A stretch of DNA of 64,000 bases from Planctomycetota bacterium (lineage in GTDB: Bacteria; Planctomycetota; UBA8742; UBA2392), in NCBI GenBank assembly GCA_019186845.1, contig JABARW010000045.1, positions 39,097 to 103,096 of the forward strand, in the 5' to 3' direction. How positions within the stretch are numbered: position 1 is the first letter of the stretch; every line of letters begins with the position of its first letter. The translations under genes were made by a program, and so were the position numbers. Of the stretch, positions 28,995-37,455 are shown one piece after another. Below the pieces are notes generated by a model. The model was not told the DNA's origin. It saw nothing but the letters and a program-made list of their open reading frames with translations, and searched no databases.

Positions 28995-30231
28995 GGGCAA
29001 CCTCAGAGGGCGCGTTGCTTACCTTTACGCGAACTTGCCCGGTCAGCAGCTTCTGCATGAGGCCGCGCTTTTGGTTGGTTAGCGCGCTGTGCAGTGCCTT
29101 CAAGCGTGCGAGTTCCAGGTCCAGGGTTGAAAAGACGTCGGCAATGCGCCGCTGCACATCCATGGGCGGCTTCGGCACAGTCATTGCAAAGTAGCCTTCC
29201 TCATCCAGGTTCAGCAGGCCATCGTTGCGGACGCCGGAATTGATGAGCCGGTGCAGTTGCCTATTGAGTCCGCCCGCCGCGAAGAAGTGTTTGTAGAACT
29301 CGGGGTGAGCGCTGGCGTCTTTGGCACGGAAGCTGATGTACACGTGCGGCACCGCGCCTTCTTCGAACTCCTCAAGCATGTAGATGCAGCCCTGCGGGTA
29401 GGCGTTGGAGTTGCCCTTGTTGTATGCGAACTCGCCACGCTTCAGCAGCACGTACTTGGTCAACTGTTCGCCCGCAATGACGCGGCTGAACTTGGCCGCC
29501 TGATCGACAAAGCCGACAGTAGCCGTGATGCTTAGAACAGTCGTTTTGTGCTCGCCAACCTCGCTGGTCACGGGTTCAAACAACTCTGAGAGGCGGGCGT
29601 GCTCCCACTGCCTTGCGGCTTTCGATTTCGCGGTGCGATCTCCGGTGAGGAGTTGCTGCATGAGGCCGCGCTTGAGCTTTTGCTTGGCTTCGATCAGCTG
29701 GCCGACTTTCTCGACGGCCTCGTTCCACTCTCCAAGTATCTCGGCAATTCGCTTTTGCTCCTCTAGCGGCGGCAGAGGCAGCGGAAACGAAAGCAAGTCA
29801 CCCGTATTCAAATGGGGTCGTCCGCCGCCAGTTTGAATGCGCCAGATCTGGTGACGACCATATTGCGCGTTCAACAGCTCGCAAACGAATCGTGAATCGG
29901 CTTCTTTGGGGCGAACCCTCGAAATAATCAGCGCGTGAGCGTTTGATCCCACATACTTCTCAGGAACCACGCAGGATACCCCGATGAATCCTGTCTGTAC
30001 TGTCAGTATGTCGCCTTGCCGAAGGCTCGACTTTTGGTTCGATTGGTGAAACTCACTAGACACGTACACGAGATGCACATCGATAAGTTTGTTGGGCTGA
30101 ACGTTGTTGGCCATCAAGTAAGGTACGCCGAATTCACGGTAGTGCGGCGTTGCGACACCTACAAATCCGTTGGTCATGAGCGTGCACACGTCCTCCATGC
30201 GCACGAAGCGCCACCCGTTCGGTAATCTCAT
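28987..30231 (-). CDS. hsdS: Type I restriction specificity subunit HsdS
   Basis: Start at MRLPNGWRFVRMEDV (30231), which overlaps the RhuM-like stop by ATGA; the upstream frame is Arg-rich read-through. The 414 residues hold two target-recognition domains, each followed by the conserved helix region: PLPPLEEQKRIAEILGEWN with QKLKRGLMQQLLTG, and PPMDVQRRIADVFSTLDLE with NQKRGLMQKLLTG. The two-fold repeat is normal for HsdS, which reads a bipartite sequence. It works with the HsdM encoded upstream. Confidence 0.96.
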   Translation of the reverse strand: MRLPNGWRFVRMEDVCTLMTNGFVGVATPHYREFGVPYLMANNVQPNKLIDVHLVYVSSEFHQSNQKSSLRQGDILTVQTGFIGVSCVVPEKYVGSNAHALIISRVRPKEADSRFVCELLNAQYGRHQIWRIQTGGGRPHLNTGDLLSFPLPLPPLEEQKRIAEILGEWNEAVEKVGQLIEAKQKLKRGLMQQLLTGDRTAKSKAARQWEHARLSELFEPVTSEVGEHKTTVLSITATVGFVDQAAKFSRVIAGEQLTKYVLLKRGEFAYNKGNSNAYPQGCIYMLEEFEEGAVPHVYISFRAKDASAHPEFYKHFFAAGGLNRQLHRLINSGVRNDGLLNLDEEGYFAMTVPKPPMDVQRRIADVFSTLDLELARLKALHSALTNQKRGLMQKLLTGQVRVKVSNAPSEVAHV

Positions 30232-31283
30232 TTCGCGCCCCCTTTCTTGCGCTTGCGCGGCTTGGGTTCGGGCTTCTGCTCCAGCTTCTTGACGGACTTG
30301 TCGAAGTCGCTCAAGTTCTCGATGGCCTCGCGGCGCCGGCGCTCGTTGTCGAACTTGATGAACTCCGCGTGGGCGTGGTTGAGCGCGAGTTCGTGGCTGA
30401 TTCTGCCTGCGTGCGTAAGGATGTTGCGCTCGTTGAACTGCAAGAAAGCGTCCAACTTCGCGGCCCAATCCGCCATGTGCATGACCTTGCCGCGCTTAGC
30501 CTGGTCCTCGGCGTAGTCGAGGTACATGCCTACGATGCGGTTCAACTCGCGCAACTCGCTTTCCTTCAGGTAATTCTTGGCCACTTCGGTGTCAGCTTTG
30601 CGGATGGGACCACCCGGGCCATTCTTCCAAGTCGTCAAACCCATGTTGGGTTTCACAGCGTCGGCGCGAAGCTTGATAACCTCGGCCGCGGTGTGGCCGT
30701 GAATCGCCCAATGCAGTTTGTTTTGCACCGTGGCAAAGAACTGCTGGCTGATTTCGGCCTTGGCGTCGTAGTCGATGCTCGTGGCGTAGATGTCGGTGAT
30801 CTTCTGGTAGAACAGCCGCTCGCTGGCGCGGATGTCGCGCACGCGCTCCAGCAGTTCATCGAAATAGTCCTGGCCGATCGTGCGCCCGGCCTTGATGCGC
30901 TCATCGTCCAGCGTGAAACCCTTGATGAGCAATTCTTTGAGGCGCGTGGTAGCCCACTGCCGGAATTGCGTGCCGCGCTGCGAGCGCACGCGGTAACCGA
31001 CGGCGAGGATGACGTCGAGGCTGTAGTGCTTGAGTGACCGGCGAACCTCGCGGCTGCCCTCTTCGCGAACTTGTAAGTAGTCCTTACAAGTTGCCGACTC
31101 TTCCAATTCACCGTCGTCGTAGATGCTCTTGATATGAAGCGTGATGTTCTGGGGTGACGTCTGGTACAGATCGGCCATGGCCGCCTGGGTAAGCCACACG
31201 GTCTTGCCGTCCATACGGACCTGCAAGTTGAGCGCGCCGTCTTTGTAGATGAGAAGCTTGCCCTCGGGCTGATCTTCGCTCAT
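30228..31283 (-). CDS. RhuM-family protein
   Basis: The protein opens with LLIYKDGALNLQVRMDGKTVWLTQAAMADLYQTS and continues SLDVILAVGYRVRSQRGTQFRQWATTRL, the signature of the RhuM (virulence) family, which often sits inside Type I restriction operons. The N-terminal part resembles KilA-N/Bro-like DNA-binding folds found in phage proteins. The C-terminus is Lys/Arg-rich (EQKPEPKPRKRKK). It overlaps hsdM by 4 bp upstream and hsdS by 4 bp downstream. Its role in restriction is unknown. Confidence 0.9.
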   Translation of the reverse strand: MSEDQPEGKLLIYKDGALNLQVRMDGKTVWLTQAAMADLYQTSPQNITLHIKSIYDDGELEESATCKDYLQVREEGSREVRRSLKHYSLDVILAVGYRVRSQRGTQFRQWATTRLKELLIKGFTLDDERIKAGRTIGQDYFDELLERVRDIRASERLFYQKITDIYATSIDYDAKAEISQQFFATVQNKLHWAIHGHTAAEVIKLRADAVKPNMGLTTWKNGPGGPIRKADTEVAKNYLKESELRELNRIVGMYLDYAEDQAKRGKVMHMADWAAKLDAFLQFNERNILTHAGRISHELALNHAHAEFIKFDNERRRREAIENLSDFDKSVKKLEQKPEPKPRKRKKGGAK

Positions 31284-32800
31284 ACGCCAAGCTCCTTGAG
31301 GTAGCCGTTGAGCTTGGTGCGCGTCTGGGCCAATTCCTTCTCAAGGCGCTCGATCTCGGCCTGTGTGGCTTTGAGATCGATTTCCTCTTCCTCCTCGAAC
31401 GTGTCCACGTAGCGCGGGATGTTGAGGTTGTGGTCGTTCTCCGCGATTTTCTCGGGTGTCGCGATCGCGCTGTACTTTTCGATGGCTTTGCGCTTGCGAT
31501 AGGTCGCGACGATCTTGTCGATGTGCTCTTCGGTCAGCGTGTTCTGGTTCTTGCCAGCGGCGAATTCGCGGCTGGCGTCGATGAAGAGCACGTCTTTGCG
31601 CTTGTGAAGCGAGCCGCCGGCTTCGCGCCTGCGGTCAAAGATCAGGATGGCGGCGGGAATGCCCGTGCCAAAAAACAGGTTCTCCGGCAGGCCCACAACG
31701 GCATCGAGCATGTTCTCCTGCAACAACTGCCTGCGGATTTTGCCTTCGCTGCCGCCACGGAAGAGCACGCCGTGAGGCACGATTACGCCCACGCGGCCCT
31801 TCTGGGGCAGTGCGGTTTCGATCATGTGCAAGATGAAGGCGTAGTCGCCCTTGCTCTTGGGCGGGATGCCGCGCGTGAAGCGCTTGTGCTCGTCGTCAGC
31901 CGCGCGCTCTGCGCCCCATTTGTCGAGGCTGAACGGCGGGTTGGCCACGACAACATCAAAGTGCATGAGCGAATCGCCTTCGAGCAATTGCGGATTGTTG
32001 ATCGTGTCGCACCATTTGATGTCGGCGCTGTCCTTGCCGTGCAGAAACAAGTTCATGCGGCCAAGGGCCCACGTGGCTCCGTTGCTTTCCTGGCCGTAGA
32101 GGGAGTAGTTCTTGCTCGGTTTCCCCTTATCGTCGTGCACCTCGTCGGCGGCACGAATGAGTAGCGAGCATGAGCCGCAAGCGGGGTCGCAAATGCGGCT
32201 GCCTTCGTCCGGAGACAGGAGTTTGGCCAGAAGGATGGAGACGCAAGTGGGCGTGTAGAACTCGCCCCCCTTTTTGCCGGAGTCGGCCGCGAAACGCTCG
32301 ATCATGTACATGTAGGCGTTGCCGATGATGTCTTCGTTGATCACGGTTGGCCGCAAGTCGAGCTTGGGGTCGCTGAAGTCTTCAAGCAGTGCCTTGAGAC
32401 GGCGGTTGCGGTCTTTGGTGCTGCCCAGGTTCTCGCTGTTGAAGCTGATCTTGCGGAACACACCGTTGAGCTTGGGGTTGTTTGCTTCTTCGATGGCCTC
32501 CAAGGCCATGTCGATGAGCTCGCCGATGTTGTCTGCGTTGCGGCGTTCGTAGAGGAAGTAATAGCTGCTGTCGTGGGGAAGCTGGAAGCGCTCGCGCTTG
32601 AGCTGGCGCTTGACCATTTCTTCGTTGTTGGGGTAGCGCTTCTCGATTTCGGCCTTGTGGTCCTTCCAGACGTCGCTGATGTATTTCAGGAACAGCATGA
32701 CCAGGACGTAGTTCTTGTAGTCGCTGGGGTCCACGACGCCGCGAAAGGTGTCGCAAGCGCGCCAGAGCACGGCGTTGATTTCAGATTGGCTGACGGGCAT
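31280..32800 (-). CDS. hsdM: Type I adenine methyltransferase subunit HsdM
   Basis: 506 residues with an HsdM N-terminal helical domain, then a class gamma N6-adenine methyltransferase: motif I RICDPACGSCSLLI (SAM binding; Cys where the family usually has the second Gly) and catalytic NPPF (from N287). FYTPTCV stands where FYTPREV is usual. A TALPQKGRVGVIVPHGVLFRGG segment is typical. The C-terminal coiled coil (EEEEIDLKATQAEIERLEKEL) should bind HsdS. A good ribosome site (GGGAGACTAGGA) overlaps the end of the half-HsdS gene. Confidence 0.96.
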   Translation of the reverse strand: MPVSQSEINAVLWRACDTFRGVVDPSDYKNYVLVMLFLKYISDVWKDHKAEIEKRYPNNEEMVKRQLKRERFQLPHDSSYYFLYERRNADNIGELIDMALEAIEEANNPKLNGVFRKISFNSENLGSTKDRNRRLKALLEDFSDPKLDLRPTVINEDIIGNAYMYMIERFAADSGKKGGEFYTPTCVSILLAKLLSPDEGSRICDPACGSCSLLIRAADEVHDDKGKPSKNYSLYGQESNGATWALGRMNLFLHGKDSADIKWCDTINNPQLLEGDSLMHFDVVVANPPFSLDKWGAERAADDEHKRFTRGIPPKSKGDYAFILHMIETALPQKGRVGVIVPHGVLFRGGSEGKIRRQLLQENMLDAVVGLPENLFFGTGIPAAILIFDRRREAGGSLHKRKDVLFIDASREFAAGKNQNTLTEEHIDKIVATYRKRKAIEKYSAIATPEKIAENDHNLNIPRYVDTFEEEEEIDLKATQAEIERLEKELAQTRTKLNGYLKELGV

Positions 32801-32802
32801 TC

Positions 32803-33414
32803 CTAGTCTCCCTGGGCCGGGCTGCGCTCTACCAAGCGCACCAGAGCCGCGGTCAAGTATTGGTCGCGAAGTTCATTGAGGCGCTGTTCCAACTGTCGAA
32901 CGCGCCCCTGCAATTCGTGAATCGTGGCAATGCGATGCTGAATCTTGAGCGAGGGCAAAGGAATCTCGATTTCCGCCAACTCACTGGAATTGATGGAAGG
33001 AATCGTTGACCCCACGTTTGCCTTCGTCTGGATCGTGTTACGCACGACGGGGTGCACGTTGATCGCCCAGGCAAGATACCCGGGCGCGGCCTTGCTGGGA
33101 TCGACGCGCAGCACGAGCATGGATGTCGCCACGCTCGGAATGCTGTCATCTGGTGGCGCGATGGCCTCAAAGCGGCTGCCGCGATTGCGAAAAATGAGGT
33201 CGTTCGGCGCGAGCAGGCTGTCTTGCGGAACGCTCTCACGCAAAATGAAGCGAACGCCAACCAGGTTCAGCGTTGGGCCGGCTTCAACATTGGAGGCAGA
33301 AATAACGCGCACTTCGCCCGTTGGCTGCAGTTGAGTGGCGGCGTCGCGAACGGTAACGCCAGTTGAGATCGCGGCGACATCACCAATCTGGGCTCTTTGG
33401 GCTTTGCGCTTCAT
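32803..33414 (-). CDS. Half-size HsdS-like specificity protein
   Basis: 203 residues: one target-recognition domain (IGDVAAISTGVTVRD ... RVISASNVEAG ... PNDLIFRNRGSRFEAI) followed by a single helix (KIQHRIATIHELQGRVRQLEQRLNEL). This is half of a normal HsdS. Half-subunits can dimerise to make a full specificity subunit or pair with other methylases. It is the first gene of the operon, 2 bp before hsdM, while a full HsdS is encoded later. It may offer a second specificity or modulate the first. No truncation signs (no leftover second domain) are seen. Confidence 0.85.
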   Translation of the reverse strand: MKRKAQRAQIGDVAAISTGVTVRDAATQLQPTGEVRVISASNVEAGPTLNLVGVRFILRESVPQDSLLAPNDLIFRNRGSRFEAIAPPDDSIPSVATSMLVLRVDPSKAAPGYLAWAINVHPVVRNTIQTKANVGSTIPSINSSELAEIEIPLPSLKIQHRIATIHELQGRVRQLEQRLNELRDQYLTAALVRLVERSPAQGD

Positions 33415-33421
33415 GCCCCGA

Positions 33422-33449
33422 AGTATACAGTATGAAGCTACAGAATCAA
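33422..33449 (-). promoter_or_regulatory. Promoter of the restriction operon
   Basis: On the minus strand: TTGATT (33449-33444), 16-bp spacer, TATACT (33427-33422). Transcription should begin at or next to the ATG at 33414, so the first gene may be translated from a leaderless mRNA. A perfect inverted repeat CAGTAG-catgt-CTACTG (33461-33477) lies just upstream of the -35 and may bind a regulator. Confidence 0.55.
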
Positions 33450-33460
33450 GCGATTTTATG

Positions 33461-33477
33461 CAGTAGCATGTCTACTG
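33461..33477. promoter_or_regulatory. Inverted repeat CAGTAG-N5-CTACTG
   Basis: Perfect 6-bp arms with a 5-bp spacer, 12 bp upstream of the -35 of the restriction operon and on the side of the divergent XRE-ImmA pair. The position suits an operator shared by the two divergent units. The remaining gap up to 33725 shows no other feature. Confidence 0.4.
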
Positions 33478-33725
33478 TGTTTACCTCGGAACCCCAAGGT
33501 CAGCTCGCTCAATGACTTGCAACATTGCACGTTGGCTCGTTTATTTTCGTTCTCCTTATTCTTGGTGCACCAGCGTGGCTCCGTCCTTTCCTTGGTGTTG
33601 TCTGCGGAAGCCCCAAACGAAGCCTTCTCGGGCCGTATATTTTTGCGCATATTGTTGGGAATGTTCTTGTGGAACTCGAAACCGGCAAGTAGCCTTGGCC
33701 CAACTTTCCATTACAGGGACCAGCG

Positions 33726-34343
33726 ATGAGTCTTCTCTCAGTTGACGCTGCGGCGCTGTTGCTAGAACCCTTCGGTCCAATCATTCGCGGAATTTTGGAC
33801 GATTCCTGGCAGAAATGCCGCGACCTGCGGGCCGCTGATTTCGAGTTCGGCAACATCTGCTCAACGCGCACACGCGCCTGCATTGTACACGACTACATCA
33901 CAAACCTCGTTCCGCAACGTTTTGCTGAAGCGATCGCCTCGGGGCGCGTGACCTATAGCTTCGAGAAGTACGGGTTTCCGGTTGTGAACATTGAAGGGAA
34001 GGTGCTGCTCCGGTTCAAGAAGCTCGATGAAGACGGGTTGCCCAGCAACATTCCCACGAATCGCCAGACGAGCATCCAACACCAGCGCACCATGTTCGAC
34101 GACTTCGGCGAAGGCGGTACCTGGCTCGTTGCGGGTTACCAGACGGACGGGGTTGCCATCACCAGTTCAGTTTCGTGTTTCCTAGGCGATCGCGCGCTCT
34201 GGACCTTGCCACTGCTGCAGCCCGCTGATGTTGACACCATCCCAATGGATCAAGCCCGCGCTAAGGATGAGGACAACGAAGTACGGCTGCCCAAGATTCG
34301 CACCAAGTACAAACGCAACCTCGACACCGGCACGGATACCTAA
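33726..34343 (+). CDS. Unknown protein paired with XRE-ImmA/IrrE
   Basis: 205 residues, no recognised family. A ribosome site AGGGA precedes the ATG. It opens MSLLSVDAAALLLEPFGPIIRG, has no signal peptide or membrane segment, and ends in a charged tail (KIRTKYKRNLDTG). It is 5 bp upstream of the XRE-ImmA gene, so the two are one unit. Such partner genes often encode the substrate or toxin controlled by an ImmA-type protease, by analogy with XRE-ImmA toxin-antitoxin-like modules. This is inference only. Confidence 0.75.
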   Translation: MSLLSVDAAALLLEPFGPIIRGILDDSWQKCRDLRAADFEFGNICSTRTRACIVHDYITNLVPQRFAEAIASGRVTYSFEKYGFPVVNIEGKVLLRFKKLDEDGLPSNIPTNRQTSIQHQRTMFDDFGEGGTWLVAGYQTDGVAITSSVSCFLGDRALWTLPLLQPADVDTIPMDQARAKDEDNEVRLPKIRTKYKRNLDTGTDT

Positions 34344-34348
34344 CCACT

Positions 34349-35440
34349 ATGCACTTCAACACCGACCTGCTGCTGCTGGCTCGCGAGAGCCGCGGCTATT
34401 CGCAGACGGAACTGGCCAAACGGGCCGGAATGACTCAGGAGACTGTGTCTAGATATGAAAACAACTCGTTGGCCGTCGCAGAGGAAAATGCTCGGAAGCT
34501 GGCCGGGGCGCTGAACTACCCGCTCGAATTCTTTTCGCAAGACGCGCGGGTGTACGGCGCCGGCATCACGTTCGAAACTTACTTCCGCAAACGTACCAGC
34601 GTTGGTTCGCTTCATCTGCGCAAGGTTCAGGCGCAAATGGAAGTACTGCGCTTGCGTCTTGATCGCTTGCTTCGAAACATTGAACTGGAAAGCGAATTCA
34701 ATTTCGACGCAATGGACATTGATGAGTACGACGGGGACGTGGAGAGAATCGCGGGGCTGTTGCGGGCAGCATGGAAGTTGCCACCCGGCCCGGTAAAGAA
34801 CTTAGTGGGCGTGATTGAGCGGGCAGGCGGGCTGGTGATTCACTTCGGATTTGGCACTCCAAAGATTGATGCCGCAAGTCAGTGGGTGCGAGGGATGCCG
34901 CCGCTGTTCTTTGTGAATTCGAGTGCGCCTGGGGATCGCCAGCGGCTGACGCTCAGCCACGAATTGGGGCACGTTCTCATGCACCGCACCATGTCGGCAA
35001 ACGTGGAAGAGGAGGCAGATCGTTTCGCGAGTTCATTTCTCATGCCCGCGCATGACATCTTGCCGGAGTTGCGTTCTCGTCCTCGGTTGACGCTTGATTT
35101 GCTTTCGAACCTGAAAGTCCGGTGGAGAGTTTCGATGCAGGCTCTGGTTCGCAGGGCGCGTGATCTTGGGGTGATTACGGAGAACGAATATCGAAACCTC
35201 TTCATAGAGTTCAGCCGGCGGGGTTGGCGAAAACATGAACCGGTGGAAGTTCAACACGAGGAACCGAAGTTGTTGGCTGAAGTGCTGACGACGGTGCTAA
35301 AAACAAGTTTTGCCGATGTCGGTGACCTTGCGAAGGCGCTGCTGGCAGACGAAGAAGATCTTCGGCAACAGTTTCCACTTGGACCAACGCGTCTTCGAGT
35401 ACTGTCGAACAAGCGCAATACAGGTGATTCGCGCGGATAG
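34349..35440 (+). CDS. XRE-family regulator fused to ImmA/IrrE metallopeptidase
   Basis: Residues ~5-62 are an XRE helix-turn-helix (ARESRGYSQTELAKRAGMTQETVSRYE). Residues ~150-270 are an ImmA/IrrE (DUF955) zinc peptidase: LSHELGHVLMH (H204, E205, H208) with a downstream Glu in NVEEEADRFAS. In ICEBs1 and in Deinococcus, proteins of this kind cleave a repressor after a DNA-damage signal. Here DNA binding and protease are in one chain, so it could both repress and, on a signal, cleave its partner. It may regulate the divergent restriction operon. Confidence 0.92.
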   Translation: MHFNTDLLLLARESRGYSQTELAKRAGMTQETVSRYENNSLAVAEENARKLAGALNYPLEFFSQDARVYGAGITFETYFRKRTSVGSLHLRKVQAQMEVLRLRLDRLLRNIELESEFNFDAMDIDEYDGDVERIAGLLRAAWKLPPGPVKNLVGVIERAGGLVIHFGFGTPKIDAASQWVRGMPPLFFVNSSAPGDRQRLTLSHELGHVLMHRTMSANVEEEADRFASSFLMPAHDILPELRSRPRLTLDLLSNLKVRWRVSMQALVRRARDLGVITENEYRNLFIEFSRRGWRKHEPVEVQHEEPKLLAEVLTTVLKTSFADVGDLAKALLADEEDLRQQFPLGPTRLRVLSNKRNTGDSRG

Positions 35441-35505
35441 GTGCTACGACCCACGGAGACCATGATTTCTTTCGGATCATGGCGCTCCCAAAGATCGATA
35501 GCGCA

Positions 35506-36369
35506 CTACTTGGCCTTTCCTGCGAACGCCTTAATTGCAAGAAACAACAGACCCACGCACGCGGCACCCGTAAGAATACCCGGCCAAGGGTTGTTAGCCG
35601 TTTTTTCCGCATCAGCTACTCGCTGCGGGCGGCCCAACTCAGCGAGAACCCGATTGGCTGTTGGACGACGCGCCGGGTCGGGGTTGGTAGCGTTCATTAC
35701 GAAGTTGCGCACGTCGGCTGCGTAGCCCTTGGCATACCACCAAATGTCTAATTGACCGCCCTGGTTGCCGATATCTGCGGGATTGACGCCTGTGACCATA
35801 TAGAAAAGGGTTGCGCCAAACGAGTACATGTCGGACTCGGTCGTGGCATTGCTGCCCTGCGCGTACAATTCACGCGCACAGAAACCCTCTGTGCCGCCGT
35901 TGTTCATTGAGCGGCTTTTCGTGAAGCGAGGGTCGTTTCCAAGTCCGAAATCGGAAAGGTACCACTGACCGGCTCGATCGACGAGAATGTTGTCGGGCTT
36001 AATGTCACGATGCACGGCGTTGTTGATGTGCAAGTACGCGAGGACGTCGGCGAAGTCGCTGAGAAACAGACGAATGCCATCTAGCGACAGTCTTCCCGCG
36101 TACTGCGTGAGCATGCCGCGTTCCATGTAAGGCATCGCGTAGAACGGCTCCGCGCATTCGGTGTTTGCCTCAGCAACCTTCATGATATGCGGATGGTTGT
36201 ACCCTTGGAGGGAGCGGACTTCGCGAGCGAAGAGGTGCCGCTGATGGGGGTCGCCCTTGTTGATCAACATCTTGACCGCGAAAAGATCGGCAGTGCCTTC
36301 ACGAGTTGCCTGCCAGACCTCTCCGCAACCACCCCGTTGAATGAACTTCTGGCGCAAATACATGGCCAT
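35506..36369 (-). CDS. Ser/Thr protein kinase with C-terminal membrane anchor
   Basis: A compact kinase of 287 residues: GGCGEVWQ loop, AVKML Lys33, HRDIKPDN (120-127), DFG (140-142), and a SDMYSFGATLFYMVTG helix F region. One membrane helix (WPGILTGAACVGLLFLAI) lies ~20 residues from the C-terminus, which is KAFAGKAK. The start could be the ATG at 36363. It follows the XRE gene by 5 bp, so they are an operon. Membrane-tethered kinases act in some anti-phage systems (Stk2-like), but nothing here proves this. Confidence 0.92.
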   Translation of the reverse strand: MAMYLRQKFIQRGGCGEVWQATREGTADLFAVKMLINKGDPHQRHLFAREVRSLQGYNHPHIMKVAEANTECAEPFYAMPYMERGMLTQYAGRLSLDGIRLFLSDFADVLAYLHINNAVHRDIKPDNILVDRAGQWYLSDFGLGNDPRFTKSRSMNNGGTEGFCARELYAQGSNATTESDMYSFGATLFYMVTGVNPADIGNQGGQLDIWWYAKGYAADVRNFVMNATNPDPARRPTANRVLAELGRPQRVADAEKTANNPWPGILTGAACVGLLFLAIKAFAGKAK

Positions 36370-36374
36370 GATAC

Positions 36375-36641
36375 CTACCCCCCATAAGCCAATCTAAAAA
36401 GCCGGTGTAAAAACCGCCCCTTGTCCTCTCTCCCATCGCCAAGAATCTGCGCAGGTGACTTACCTCTTTTCAAAGCCGCGTCCAAAGCCCGATAGACTTC
36501 TTCAACCATGCCGCCGGGGTTTGAGTGGCCTTGCTCCCAGCGATTCACTGACGCGAAGGACACGTCTAATAGGCGCGCCATCCCCTCTTGTGAAAGCTCG
36601 AGCTTCGTCCTTACTTCAAGGATTTTCCGCTTTTCCAACAC
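36375..36641 (-). CDS. XRE-type regulator upstream of kinase
   Basis: A helix-turn-helix of the XRE type (ILEVRTKLELSQEGMARLLDVSFASVNRWEQGHSNP) followed by a short helical tail. The frame is open to a TTG at 36680, but the -10 of the promoter is at 36688-36683, so that TTG would lie before the transcription start; the GTG at 36641 is therefore preferred. It probably represses its own operon through the palindrome at 36683-36702. Confidence 0.8.
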   Translation of the reverse strand: MLEKRKILEVRTKLELSQEGMARLLDVSFASVNRWEQGHSNPGGMVEEVYRALDAALKRGKSPAQILGDGREDKGRFLHRLFRLAYGG

Positions 36642-36682
36642 CCCGGAATCATGCCACGCAAGGTCCGGGGTGTCAAACAAAT

Positions 36683-36702
36683 ATTATAACAAAAGCTATA
36701 AT
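36683..36702. promoter_or_regulatory. XRE operator overlapping the promoter
   Basis: The inverted repeat ATTATAAC-AAAA-GCTATAAT (7 of 8 arm positions match) contains a minus-strand TATAAT (36688-36683). A weak -35 (TTGGGG, 36710-36705) lies 16 bp upstream of it on the minus strand. A plus-strand TATAAT is also present (36697-36702). The site is suitable for autoregulation by the XRE protein. Confidence 0.65.
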
Positions 36703-36804
36703 GCCCCCAAGTCCATAAGAGGTGCCCGCTTGATCTTACTGACACACTCGTAAGCCGGTTCGTTGGTTCATGGAGAGTCTCGTGGAATGTGCGGGTTCCG
36801 AACC

Positions 36805-37455
36805 TCAATGCCGCCTGTACACCAATTCGGCTTGGCCGTACCCGCAGAGAAAGAACGAGAACTGATCGCAGGCCGGGTCACTGAACAGTTCCTCAACGAC
36901 GGCTCGCACTCGGGCGTACTGGGTTGCCGCTGCTTCCACTGACACCCACGTGCCGGCTTCGATGAACGTTCTCCCGGCCTCGTCGATCCAGTATCCGCGG
37001 GCTTCAATCGAATGCGCGTGGCTTTCCGTGAGGGTCAATAGTTTGTCGATCAAGGACCGTACTTTTTCGACTGAGTAGAGCGGGCGACGCTCGCCATTCG
37101 GTGAGGAGTTTGAGAGGTGCGGAAGCATGAACCCAAACGGCCGATTGCGTGGATCGCGTTGTGCCAACGCTCGTACGACTTTGCGACCTCGCGAGTCACG
37201 TAACGCTGTAAGAGCCCGGATGATCTCGTCAATCTGGTAGCTCTTGTTGACGGCAACAAGGACCGTCCAAGCACGATCTGAAACGCGGATGGCGGTTAGA
37301 CCACCACTGTGGAGGAGTATCGTTTTGAACGCGAACGCCACCTGACTCGCATTCGAAAGCTCGACTTTGAACTCCATGTGAAGCAACCGATTGCTTTGGC
37401 GCCCAACCCGAGAACTCTCGGCTTCGTGGACAACCGCATTTCCATTACTGGACAT
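36805..37455 (-). CDS. Unknown soluble protein
   Basis: About 216 residues starting MSSNGNAVVHEAESSR (37455), overlapping the end of the preceding gene by 11 bp. No family is recognised. It has an alternating helix/strand composition, with FKVELSNASQVAFAFKTILLH, two RALTALRDSRGRKVVRALAQRD-like basic stretches, and no membrane segment. The longer frame up to 37635 is an Arg/Asn/Ser-rich shadow of the repeat in the neighbour. It forms a unit with the zinc-finger-like gene and the excisionase-like gene. Confidence 0.65.
   Translation of the reverse strand: MSSNGNAVVHEAESSRVGRQSNRLLHMEFKVELSNASQVAFAFKTILLHSGGLTAIRVSDRAWTVLVAVNKSYQIDEIIRALTALRDSRGRKVVRALAQRDPRNRPFGFMLPHLSNSSPNGERRPLYSVEKVRSLIDKLLTLTESHAHSIEARGYWIDEAGRTFIEAGTWVSVEAAATQYARVRAVVEELFSDPACDQFSFFLCGYGQAELVYRRH

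Noticed and set aside
22617..33414. BREX or DISARM system
   Set aside because: Only the Type I set (HsdR, HsdM, HsdS) and its usual companions are present; no PglZ, BrxC, BrxL, DrmA or DrmB-like gene is seen.
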